Source of the DNA: Candidatus Methanogasteraceae archaeon UBA261
GTDB taxonomy: Archaea > Halobacteriota > Methanosarcinia > Methanosarcinales > Methanogasteraceae
Reading direction: 5' to 3'
Length of the DNA stretch: 15,580 bases
Assembly: GCA_002506015.1 (NCBI GenBank)
Contig: DAWR01000097.1
Coordinates: 1-15,580 of the forward strand
Shown here in pieces: positions 7,418-15,168 of this stretch. A model generated the notes under the pieces. The model saw only the letters and a list, made by a program, of their open reading frames with translations, was not told the DNA's origin and searched no databases. Both the position numbers and the translations under genes were made by a program. How positions within the stretch are numbered: the stretch's first letter is position 1; each line of letters begins with the position of its first letter.

Positions 7418-7694
7418 TGCGCTCATTGCGGTGCAAGAAAGCACGGGTTGCAGATGAAGAAGTTGACGAAGAGGAGTGAGAAACCCGCTTGATGCAGATC
7501 CTGCGCAAACCCCTGTTTGAGGGCGGCCCGATGGGTGTGGGCGCAGGTGTTCGCAGGATTGTATCTGCGGACTGCGCCGGGCTATGCGGTCGGGGTGCGA
7601 TGCCTAATTGCTATTTCTGGCTCGCCCTCGTTTCAGGTGGAGGTGGTTTTGTTGGACGTGCAAACTTGCAGGGGGAAAATAGGATTTTTCCACA
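7418..7694. other. Intergenic stretch without recognisable gene
   Basis: All frames were read. Plus-strand open frames here are rich in Gly/Cys/Arg and have no known motif, and a short stretch near 7400-7440 (NCAHCGARKHG) has a CxxC pair but no further zinc-finger context. I see no gene in it. Confidence 0.4.
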
Positions 7695-7763
7695 ACACCT
7701 AACTTTTCTAGGATTTAAATCTAAAACCTAACATTATTAGGGTATGTTATTTATACACCTAAC
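7695..7763 (+). promoter_or_regulatory. Promoter with three CCTAAC repeats before the giant secreted protein
   Basis: CCTAAC occurs at 7698-7703, 7727-7732 and 7758-7763, i.e. at 29- and 31-bp intervals. The first and third share the longer ACACCTAAC. An inverted TTAGG follows the second copy (7737-7741), forming CCTAA-catta-TTAGG. The probable TATA box TTATTTATA (7747-7755) sits between the second and third copies, and the palindrome GATTTAAATC (7712-7721) lies between the first and second. The layout suggests cooperative binding of a regulator across the core promoter. Confidence 0.5.
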
Positions 7764-7827
7764 CGCCACCTCTGGAATGCTCGGGACACCATACTCGATG
7801 CAACAATACGGGAGGAATGTAGGCATA

Positions 7828-10800
7828 ATGAAACAGTATATTATTGCGAATGTTATTTTGCTCGTAGTACTAATGCTCACCTGCGTCGGTAGCGCAGGTG
7901 CAACGAACGTCTATTGCGATGGGTCGATACAGACCGTGATGGACAACACAGGAATTCAGGAGGAGATCGCAGCGATCGGCGAGCAGGTTCGTGAGATGAC
8001 AAACACAACCATGGTCCTGCACAACAGCACAGAGAAGATTGCAGATGACGAGACGCTGGATTGCGACCTGAGGGCAGATGCCGAGGAAGTTCATGTGGCG
8101 TCACATGATCTGCTATATCTTGCAGAGGATATCCAGGAGCAGGTAGATACTCTTGAAGACCTCAGCGATGACCCTACGGCAAACGAAGCGGAGATGGGAG
8201 CGGCAATAGATGAGATCAATGTGTATCTTGCGAACTGCACAGAGATTCTGAAAGATTGTCACAATCTGAAAGACCAGATTCTCTCCACAGTACCGGAATC
8301 GCACAAGGTCTATGCCGAGACCGCGTCCGATGCCATATATGATCTCGAAGGCGTCGTAGACAATATCGAGGAGCATGCAGATGCGCTTCAAAGACTTCTT
8401 GATGGGGAACCAGTTTCAACAGGGATTCAGGAGGTAACGGAAGAGATTCACGAAAGCGCTTCTCAGATAAAGAAGCTAACAAGGAATATGAATAAGCCTG
8501 CACATGCCATTTCTGGCGATGTTGGAGCTGGGATACATGTGCAGTTCCACCAAATCGACAGTGTCGTGAGCACGCTCTACAAGACTGCCGGAGATCTTCA
8601 AGAACTCGCAGAAGACTCCGAAGAGAACGAGGAAGCGATACGAGATATGGTGGAAGACCTCTGGACGCAGATAGACGAACTTGGAGAAGCCGTTGGCGGA
8701 ATGAGTGATCTTGTCGACGAAGCCCTCTCACTGGACCCCGATTGTGCGAATGCACAGGAGTTACAGGGCATACTCACGGAATTTGTTGTTGTTCAGGACG
8801 ACCTCTGCATGCAGGTAGATGCGCTCGGAGCGATGGTCGGAGTAAAACGTCCGTTGGATGATGTAATAACCCCGGAGGAACTCTTCGAGTCACTATCAGG
8901 CGGCTGGATATTTGAAGGGTCGATGACGCTCGGCAACAATACCACACCAATCGCAGGCACACGAACAGTTACCTTAAACGGCACAACAAGCGCGGATTTT
9001 GTCATCGAACACCGGATGGGCGAGACAGAGGCAACTGAGACTGGCTCCGCATGGTGGGATAATGAGAGAGAACAGTTCGCAATCCAGGAAGGCGATGAGA
9101 TCGGATACTCTAACCTGACAATCAACGGCTATGCGAGCAGGGAGGTTCATGAAGACGGCATTCCAGAACTTAACATCTCTGAAGCAGTTGTTCTGGAGGA
9201 GCGTCTGACAATTCTTGATGATACAACGCAGATTTCGGAGTGGAGTGCGGTCAACATGGCTGGCGAGACCGTGGCAAGTTCAGAGATTACATTCATGCCC
9301 GCAACGACACTGGGCGTCCTCGTAATTGCGCACGGCAGTTCGAGTGAGTCATGGTGCGCACCGGTCCGTGCGACTGTTGCAAACGTGAGCCTGCCGTATC
9401 CGGTGGTACTCGGGTTCCTGGAGAAGGTTCCGGGTGAATCAATCGAGGATGCAGTCGATAAACTCAATATATGGAACGTGAGCGAGATTGTCGCAGTACC
9501 ACTCTTTGTCTCATCGAACAGTAACCACATAAGCGAGATTGAGTACATTCTCGGACTGGGAGATGCGATTCCTGGCGAGGATGACCTTATTCAGGTGAAC
9601 ACCACGGCAAACATCACGCTGACCGGAGCAATGGACGATCACTGGATGATCGGAAGCATTCTCGCTGATAACGCCGCAGACCTTGGCGAAGATCCATGTA
9701 ACGAGACTGCTGTACTCGTTTCGCACGGTGTGAGTGCTGATGAGGCGATATTTGCAGGATGGAATGAAAGCGGTGCGTCACTTGCAGAACAGACGCTTCT
9801 CAGGTTGAGACACCTCCACAACCTCGGTATCAAGGGCGTGCGTTATTCATTCATAAACTTAAACGAGACGCTCCACCCGGATCGTGCAGTAAGAGCGGTT
9901 GTCGAAGAGATATCGAGCGATTCAACGCCAATTGTCCTGCCGCGCATTTTAAGTCCGGGCTACCACACAAAGATAAAGATTCCGGCACTGCTTGAGAATC
10001 TCACATATCTCTACGATAACGAGACCACGCTTGCAACGCACCCGGCTCTTGCGGAGTGGATCGATATCTCGGTTTACGAGGCAATATCCGATCTATCATT
10101 CTCAGTCTACAACGGCGAGAACGGAGAGATCGTTGACCTGACAATCGAAGAGGCAGTAGCCGGTCACGAGGGCGGCAAACTCTGTCCATGCGTGGCGGTT
10201 TCGTGGAGGGCGTCCCAGTTTGCGCTCTCAGAGGTCTGGAGCGATATTGACCAGAGCGATCTCGAAATCACAAGCGCTCATCCGTCTGACGGACATGAGG
10301 AAACGTTCCTCTACATCCTGAATAACTCAACCGTAGACTACACGATTGAGATGCCGGAAGGAACAGACCCAAAGAATCTAACGACAGAGAACTATGTCTA
10401 CACTTTTGTCCGGAAATCTAGAGGAGACTCTGTTACGATTCGTGTGAAGGACAGTGTTTTCCCGGATAAGCTCTTTGAGCTCAGAAAGAAGTGCAAAGCA
10501 GGAACTGCAACACCGGACGAGATGAAGGTGTTCAAACTGCTCAAAGATGAACTCAAGGACAGATTCCTGTACCTGCCTGTGGACGAGCTATTTGATTCCG
10601 AGGTTACGTACACGCAGTTTGATACGGGAATCCTTGTCGTTGCACACGGAAGCCCCAGTGAGATGTGGTGCGCTCCGGTTCGGGCGGCAGCCCACAACGT
10701 TGACCTGCCATATCCTGTGGAACTCGGGTTCCTTGAGTTTGTGTCCGGCGAGACGATCAACGCCGCTGTTGACCGGCTCGATAAACACGGTGTTGAGAAT

Positions 10801-12300
10801 ATAATCGCAGTTCCGCTCTTCATCTCGTCGCACAGCGATCACATCGCAGAGGTCGAGTATGTGCTCGGACTGCGGGACTCGCTTCCGGGCGCACACGACG
10901 CAAGTGGCGGGCATGGCGCACATAGCGCATCCGAAATGGGCGTTATGAGTAGCAATGAGGAGCGTTCCGGCATGACCACGTTTGCCAGCGGAAAAGAGGT
11001 TAGGCGATCGGTCGTTCAGAGGGGCAATAAGTACTTCATATCAAGAATGACTGTTGCAGGACACCCAGGCGGAGATTATGAAGAGGAACTCATGCCGGTT
11101 GAGTCCAGTGCCACAATCACGCTCACCGGAGCGATCGATGACCACTGGCTCGTCGGCGAGATTCTTGCCGACCGGGTGCGGGCGCTCTCCACAAACCCGG
11201 CTAACGAGACCGCGGTTCTCGTTGCGCACGGTGCAGATAATGAGACCGACATCGCTGGCTGGATCAATGACTCCAAGTCGCTTACAGAACAGGTCGATCT
11301 CAGACTGAGATTCATAAGCGGCGAAGAACCTGCGCTTGACCTTACGGGTGTGCGTTACTCGTTCTTATTCCACAACGAGACACTCCATCCGAATATTAAG
11401 ACGAGAGCAGTCGTTGAAGACGTGTCCACAACCTCAGGCGCTCTGGTTGTCCCGTTCATGGTAAGTCCCGGTTTCTTCACAGGGACGTTCATCCCGCAGA
11501 TGGAACTTGCCAACCTGACGTACACCTACGATGGTAATGCGCTTCTGCCGCACCCGAAGATTGCGGATTTAATCGAGATTAAGGCGAGCGAGGAGTTTAC
11601 AGACCTCGCGTTCCCTGTCTACGACAGCGAGAGTGGCGAGACCGTGAACATCACAATCGAGGGAGCAGCAGCAGGTCACGATGATGGTGAAATCTGCCTC
11701 TGCGTGGCGGTTTCATTCAGGGCGTCGCAGTTTGCACTATCTGAGGTCTGGAGCGATGTTGATCGCAGCGATCTCAAAATCACAAGCGCGCATCCATCTG
11801 ACGGACACGAGGCAACATTCCTCTACATCCCGAACAACTCGACAGAAGACTACACGGTTGAGATGCCGGAAGGAACAGACCCAAAGAATCTCACGAAGGA
11901 GAACTATGTCTACACCTTCACGAGTAAATCGACAGGAGAATCCGTCACAGTTCGTGTGAAGGATGATGTCTTCCTTGATGAGTTATTCGAACTCAGAAAG
12001 AAGTGCAAAGCAGGAACTGCAACGCCAGATGAGAAGAAGGCGTTCAAATTGATCAAGTGGGAACTCAAGGACAAATTCATGTATTTGCCGATGGATGAGC
12101 TCTTCGAGACGCAATCACCATCGCTCAATGGTGATGTGAATGGTGATGGTGTAGTCACAACCGCGGATGCCGCGATTGCGCTCGAGATGACTACCTCCGG
12201 CAAATGGAAGGAAGTCGCAGATGTGAACGGAGATTGCAGCACAACCTCGCTTGATGCGCTGATCGTCACCAGAGCAGTGGCTGGCGAGATCAAACTGTGA
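7828..12300 (+). CDS. Secreted tandem CbiX-like/FmdE-like protein with C-terminal dockerin
   Basis: About 1490 residues from ATG 7828, chosen because a signal peptide (MKQYIIANVILLVVLMLTC, cleavage after about Ala25) follows directly and GGAGG lies at 7811; an in-frame ATG at 7744 is less likely. Residues 30-350 are acidic and helical with heptad-like spacing; 355-490 look beta-rich. Two units follow. Each begins with a pair of CbiX-type chelatase folds: His502/His567 and His633/His713 in unit 1, His940/His1005 and His1134 in unit 2. The AHGS and PLFxSS...HIxE motifs and the 65-residue spacing fit the CbiX metal-ligand histidines. Each unit ends in an FmdE-like domain (753-926, 1254-1430) with GHxxGxxC, RASQFAL, HPSDGHE and RKKCKAGTATPDE. 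Residues 1434-1490 form a type I dockerin with two DVNGDG/DVNGDC calcium loops. It is therefore exported and probably docked to a cohesin protein; metal or tetrapyrrole handling outside the cell is inferred. No membrane anchor is seen; there are many N-x-S/T sites. Confidence 0.85.
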   Translation: MKQYIIANVILLVVLMLTCVGSAGATNVYCDGSIQTVMDNTGIQEEIAAIGEQVREMTNTTMVLHNSTEKIADDETLDCDLRADAEEVHVASHDLLYLAEDIQEQVDTLEDLSDDPTANEAEMGAAIDEINVYLANCTEILKDCHNLKDQILSTVPESHKVYAETASDAIYDLEGVVDNIEEHADALQRLLDGEPVSTGIQEVTEEIHESASQIKKLTRNMNKPAHAISGDVGAGIHVQFHQIDSVVSTLYKTAGDLQELAEDSEENEEAIRDMVEDLWTQIDELGEAVGGMSDLVDEALSLDPDCANAQELQGILTEFVVVQDDLCMQVDALGAMVGVKRPLDDVITPEELFESLSGGWIFEGSMTLGNNTTPIAGTRTVTLNGTTSADFVIEHRMGETEATETGSAWWDNEREQFAIQEGDEIGYSNLTINGYASREVHEDGIPELNISEAVVLEERLTILDDTTQISEWSAVNMAGETVASSEITFMPATTLGVLVIAHGSSSESWCAPVRATVANVSLPYPVVLGFLEKVPGESIEDAVDKLNIWNVSEIVAVPLFVSSNSNHISEIEYILGLGDAIPGEDDLIQVNTTANITLTGAMDDHWMIGSILADNAADLGEDPCNETAVLVSHGVSADEAIFAGWNESGASLAEQTLLRLRHLHNLGIKGVRYSFINLNETLHPDRAVRAVVEEISSDSTPIVLPRILSPGYHTKIKIPALLENLTYLYDNETTLATHPALAEWIDISVYEAISDLSFSVYNGENGEIVDLTIEEAVAGHEGGKLCPCVAVSWRASQFALSEVWSDIDQSDLEITSAHPSDGHEETFLYILNNSTVDYTIEMPEGTDPKNLTTENYVYTFVRKSRGDSVTIRVKDSVFPDKLFELRKKCKAGTATPDEMKVFKLLKDELKDRFLYLPVDELFDSEVTYTQFDTGILVVAHGSPSEMWCAPVRAAAHNVDLPYPVELGFLEFVSGETINAAVDRLDKHGVENIIAVPLFISSHSDHIAEVEYVLGLRDSLPGAHDASGGHGAHSASEMGVMSSNEERSGMTTFASGKEVRRSVVQRGNKYFISRMTVAGHPGGDYEEELMPVESSATITLTGAIDDHWLVGEILADRVRALSTNPANETAVLVAHGADNETDIAGWINDSKSLTEQVDLRLRFISGEEPALDLTGVRYSFLFHNETLHPNIKTRAVVEDVSTTSGALVVPFMVSPGFFTGTFIPQMELANLTYTYDGNALLPHPKIADLIEIKASEEFTDLAFPVYDSESGETVNITIEGAAAGHDDGEICLCVAVSFRASQFALSEVWSDVDRSDLKITSAHPSDGHEATFLYIPNNSTEDYTVEMPEGTDPKNLTKENYVYTFTSKSTGESVTVRVKDDVFLDELFELRKKCKAGTATPDEKKAFKLIKWELKDKFMYLPMDELFETQSPSLNGDVNGDGVVTTADAAIALEMTTSGKWKEVADVNGDCSTTSLDALIVTRAVAGEIKL

Positions 12301-12349
12301 AGTGATAGAGGCGGGTGCGGAAGGCAAGTGGTCTTCTGCATCGCCTGAC

Positions 12350-12357
12350 TTTTTTTT
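12350..12357 (+). terminator. T-run terminator after the giant gene
   Basis: A run of eight T residues begins about 50 nt after the stop codon and is preceded by a weak AGGC...GCCT pairing. Archaeal RNA polymerase stops at such T-runs. Confidence 0.45.
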
Positions 12358-12381
12358 GTATGTGTTTAGCTGATGTGAAAA

Positions 12382-12518
12382 AACCACGAGATTTCATGAG
12401 ATTAACACAAGAAGATGGTAGTACCTACAAGATATTGGTGATATGTCTGCATTTTACATCCGGTCACCACACACTGTCTCGTGGAGATAGCTGCGCCGCT
12501 GCTTCGCAGACTGTGTAA
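12382..12518 (+). repeat. Dispersed repeat, left copy (inverted relative to 15254-15328)
   Basis: Two blocks match the right copy on the opposite strand: AACCACGA plus ACACAAGAAGATGGT (12382-12419), and a 42-bp block (12477-12518) identical at 39 positions, with core GCTGCGCCGCTGCTTCGCAG. Between the blocks this copy has 57 nt where the other has 6. CCACGAG (12384-12390) and CTCGTGG (12478-12484) are inverted within the copy. The other copy lies 2.7 kb away, beyond nth. Confidence 0.75.
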
Positions 12519-12564
12519 TATTGTGGATAGTTAAACACGTACCACACGACAATTCAATGTGCCC

Positions 12565-12597
12565 AAAAAAGTAATAAAAGTCTCTAATTTTCAGAGA
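12565..12597 (-). terminator. Hairpin and T-run terminator of the DUF1699 gene
   Basis: On the minus strand TCTCTGAAAATTAGAGA forms a 5-bp stem overlapping the stop codon and is followed by CTTTTATTACTTTTTT. A stem followed by T-runs fits transcription termination, facing the convergent giant gene. Confidence 0.5.
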
Positions 12598-13007
12598 TCC
12601 AGCCGCTCGCTGTTCTGATCGATGATGTAGTTGATGAGATCTTGACTCAATCTGGAATGTCTCTCGACCATTCTACTGATCTCATCCCTGCTACGTCCAG
12701 CCTTCTGATAGTTGAGTATCTCTCGTGTCACAACCTCGCTCACCGTGTAGTAGTGGTTAAGATCCTTGCGATGCCCCCACACGTCGCCTACAAGTATCGT
12801 AATGTTGTTTGCGGACAGAAACATCCTTGCCGACTTCGACATCGTATTCTTATACGAGTTCGGGATGTGCACCGCTGCGAGGTTCGGGCATGCCGCTATC
12901 AGCGAAACCACATCGGCATTCGATGGTCGGAACGTGAGGTGCACGAGTTCCTCGGCCGGATCCAGTTTACTGATCTCCTGCTTTGAGCTGACTATCCGCA
13001 ATTTCAT
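12591..13007 (-). CDS. DUF1699 family protein
   Basis: The 138-residue product matches the pattern I know for DUF1699 (PF08004), a small family largely restricted to methanogens and close relatives. It starts MKLRIVSSKQEISKLDP, then HLTFRPSNADVVSLIAACPN, a central IPNSYKNTMSKSARMFL and the hallmark GDVWGHRKDLNHYY near residues 74-87. The C-terminal third is helical (EILNYQKAGRSRDEISRMVE). There is no signal peptide or membrane segment, so it should be cytoplasmic. Function is unknown. The conserved R-P-S-N and G-D-V-W-G-H-R-K motifs suggest a binding or catalytic site. It is divergent from nreA and shares its AT-rich promoter box, and it converges on the giant gene. Confidence 0.8.
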   Translation of the reverse strand: MKLRIVSSKQEISKLDPAEELVHLTFRPSNADVVSLIAACPNLAAVHIPNSYKNTMSKSARMFLSANNITILVGDVWGHRKDLNHYYTVSEVVTREILNYQKAGRSRDEISRMVERHSRLSQDLINYIIDQNSERLDL

Positions 13008-13030
13008 GTGTGTATAACACCTGCGATCAG

Positions 13031-13043
13031 CTATTTAAAAATT
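13031..13043. promoter_or_regulatory. Shared two-way TATA region for the DUF1699 gene and nreA
   Basis: CTATTTAAAAATT lies 24-29 nt before the minus-strand ATG (13007) and 45-57 nt before the nreA ATG (13088). Read either way it resembles an archaeal TATA box. The minus transcript would be leaderless; nreA would have a leader of roughly 20-30 nt. Confidence 0.45.
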
Positions 13044-13087
13044 CTTTGGTGGCTCGACCGCCACGTATTTTACAGATCAGGTTAAGA

Positions 13088-14332
13088 ATGTGGTTGATGA
13101 ATCTTTGCGTCACCTGCAAGGGGAAAGGATTGTGCGGACGGTCGCGATGCCCGATACTGGAGAGGTTCAAGGCGATCGAGACGGTCGCGCTGACCGACAA
13201 TCTCTTCGGTGCATCCCCACCATCAGTCTTTGTCGGACGCATGGGCTACCCCGACGTCCTTGCAGGTCCGCTGGTGCCTCCGAACGTGGGTGGTTCAGAG
13301 GCGCGGCAGTACGACGATCCGAAAGAGCTCTTGAATCGGGATATCGGCGAGATTGTAGATTTGCGGTCGAGGCTGGTGCGGACACACTCCAGAGTAAATG
13401 TTGCGGACGCGGGGGTGTCGAAGAGGTCAGACAAATTGGACATATCAGAGAACCCGTTCCTCTCGACATCGCAGGAACTGGCGCTGGCTGAGAAACCGGT
13501 CGACACCGAGGTCTGGTTCACAAAACCAATCGATGCGCGAATGAGTTTCGACGGCATGTTAATGCCGATGGGACCTGCAGGCGAAATCAAGAAGATCGAG
13601 CTTACAGAGAACCCGAAAGTCCCGGTAAAGGTCGATTATCTCGTATCTGATACTGACGCGCTTGCCACAGATTCAATACGCGAACTGTACAAAAACGACA
13701 TCTCACAGCACCATATCACGCGCATATTCTCAATCGGGCTTGTGGGGGTTGCGCGTAAGCGAAGGCTCGTTCCGACACGGTGGTCGATTACGGCGATTGA
13801 TGACATGATCGGAAAGATGCTGCTGGATGATTTGAGATATTATCCCGAGATAAAAGAGATCGTTCTCTTCAGTTGCGAGAAATTCGGAAACCACTTTGAG
13901 ATTCTCCTCGTTCCCAGATGTTTCTCGTTTGAATTAATCGAGATCTGGCTGCCTGATTCGGTCTGGTCCGAGAAACTCTGGGTAGGCAGCGATCGAGAGA
14001 GTTATGACGGAAAGAAAAGGTATTCATCGCTTGCCGGAGGGTACTACGCAGCAAGAACCGCTGCTGTTGAGTATCTCCACAGAATCCGGCGTCAGGCATC
14101 GGTGTTTATTGTGAGGGAGATTCTGCCGGATTACTGGGCTCCACTCGGGGTCTGGGTGATTCGAGAGACGGTCCGGGATGCGCTGAGTCGGGATGCGGAG
14201 CGATTCGAGAGCATCAATTCCGCACTGCAGGAGATTGCGAGGCGCATACGAACGCCGCGTGCGAGATGGGGTTGCGAGATTCAGTTGCTGGATGAATGCC
14301 GGTTCCAGAGGACGCTTACCGAGTTTCTGTGA
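13088..14332 (+). CDS. nreA: DNA repair protein NreA, with C-terminal PIP-like box
   Basis: The 414-residue product is an archaeal Nre-family protein, linked in haloarchaea to DNA damage tolerance. The N-terminus has the zinc-finger cysteines Cys7, Cys10, Cys16, Cys21 (CVTCKGKGLCGRSRC). PSVFVGRMGYPDVLAGPLVP near residues 43-62 and DARMSFDGMLMPMGP near 175 follow, then the C-terminal domain with SIGLVGVARKRRLVPTRWSI near 216 and LAGGYYAARTAAVEYL near 313. The last eight residues, QRTLTEFL, fit the PCNA-interacting pattern Q-x-x-L-x-x-aromatic-hydrophobic. The start at 13088 is chosen because the family begins a few residues before the first CxxC; an upstream ATG at 13010 would overlap the promoter. 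The length is normal. Close to nth, it may belong to a repair neighbourhood. Confidence 0.9.
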   Translation: MWLMNLCVTCKGKGLCGRSRCPILERFKAIETVALTDNLFGASPPSVFVGRMGYPDVLAGPLVPPNVGGSEARQYDDPKELLNRDIGEIVDLRSRLVRTHSRVNVADAGVSKRSDKLDISENPFLSTSQELALAEKPVDTEVWFTKPIDARMSFDGMLMPMGPAGEIKKIELTENPKVPVKVDYLVSDTDALATDSIRELYKNDISQHHITRIFSIGLVGVARKRRLVPTRWSITAIDDMIGKMLLDDLRYYPEIKEIVLFSCEKFGNHFEILLVPRCFSFELIEIWLPDSVWSEKLWVGSDRESYDGKKRYSSLAGGYYAARTAAVEYLHRIRRQASVFIVREILPDYWAPLGVWVIRETVRDALSRDAERFESINSALQEIARRIRTPRARWGCEIQLLDECRFQRTLTEFL

Positions 14333-14406
14333 AGGTGTACCTTCGTGCACTCCGAGCCAAACACAAACATCTATTATCTGACGCTCTCCGATTCATAGCA
14401 CCATTG

Positions 14407-14430
14407 ATTTTAGTTTTATCAGTCTAAAAT
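14407..14430 (+). terminator. Hairpin after nreA
   Basis: ATTTTAG and CTAAAAT form a perfect 7-bp inverted repeat around a 10-nt loop, 75 nt after the nreA stop. A T-rich loop side makes a terminator plausible; a regulatory site for nth is the alternative. Confidence 0.35.
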
Positions 14431-14479
14431 GCATTTAGCGCGTTTTCTGGATTGGAATTGCGTTGAATGCGGAACTATG

Positions 14480-14492
14480 GAAAAATCTAAAA
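14480..14492 (+). promoter_or_regulatory. TATA box of nth
   Basis: AAAAATCTAAAAA lies about 30 nt before the nth ATG at 14518, implying a transcript that begins a few bases before the start codon. nth is thus probably transcribed separately from nreA. Confidence 0.35.
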
Positions 14493-14517
14493 ACCCCACC
14501 AGTGTTCAATCACACCC

Positions 14518-15168
14518 ATGAACACTGAGATCGATGAGATCATCCGGAGACTGAAAGATCAGAATGCAAAATTCAGTGACTCTGCGATCACAAAAGTATC
14601 CGCAAGTCGTGACCCCTTCCTTGTCCTGATCTCGTGCCTCCTGAGTCTCAGAACAAAGGATGCGGTTACATCTGCCGCTTCAGAGCGGCTCTTCGCTCTG
14701 GCCAGGACGCCTGAAGAGATGCTACGGTTGAAGACCAGTGATGTTGAGAATGCGATCTATCCGGTTGGCTTCTATCGGAGAAAATCCGTGCAGATCATGG
14801 ACATCTCAAAATGCCTGATAGAAAATTGGGATTCAAAGGTTCCTGACGAGATTGATGATCTTTTGGAGTTCAAAGGCGTCGGGAGAAAGACAGCGAATAT
14901 CGTAATCACCCACGGGTTTGGCAAACCCGGAATCGCCGTGGACACGCACGTGCACAGGATCTCAAACCGGCTCGGGCTTGTTGTTGCAAAGACTCCGGAT
15001 CAGACCGAGTTTGAGCTGAGAAGAGTCTTGCCAGAGGAGTACTGGGTGGATTTTAACGATCTGCTTGTTGTTCACGGTCAGAACGTCTGCACCCCGATCA
15101 GTCCGAGATGCAGCATCTGCCCGATCAGCAGGTGGTGCGGGAGAATTGGCGTCGAACGGTCGAGGTGA
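14518..15168 (+). CDS. nth: Endonuclease III
   Basis: This 216-residue base-excision repair enzyme removes oxidised pyrimidines and nicks the abasic site by beta-elimination. The helix-hairpin-helix is LLEFKGVGRKTANIV, with the catalytic lysine at 124; the catalytic aspartate is Asp142 in AVDTHVHRISNRLG. Four cysteines (191, 198, 201, 207; spacing 6-2-5) form the [4Fe-4S] cluster loop near the C-terminus. LLSLRTKDAVT near residues 41-51 is the usual archaeal form of the DNA-contact motif. Length and motif order are normal. It follows nreA on the same strand with a 185-nt gap, with its own TATA-like box. Confidence 0.95.
   Translation: MNTEIDEIIRRLKDQNAKFSDSAITKVSASRDPFLVLISCLLSLRTKDAVTSAASERLFALARTPEEMLRLKTSDVENAIYPVGFYRRKSVQIMDISKCLIENWDSKVPDEIDDLLEFKGVGRKTANIVITHGFGKPGIAVDTHVHRISNRLGLVVAKTPDQTEFELRRVLPEEYWVDFNDLLVVHGQNVCTPISPRCSICPISRWCGRIGVERSR

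Noticed and set aside
7489..7731. An 80-codon plus-strand Gly-rich open frame
   Set aside because: It has no domain or ribosome site and overlaps the promoter of the giant gene.
7695..7763. Evenly spaced CCTAAC repeats as a CRISPR array
   Set aside because: The repeats are only 6-9 bp, far too short; a promoter-associated binding array fits better.
12315..12518. A 67-codon plus-strand open frame ending SCAAASQTV
   Set aside because: Its end is encoded by the dispersed repeat; the inverted copy at 15254 yields the same ending CAAVSQTV, so it is repeat sequence and not a gene.
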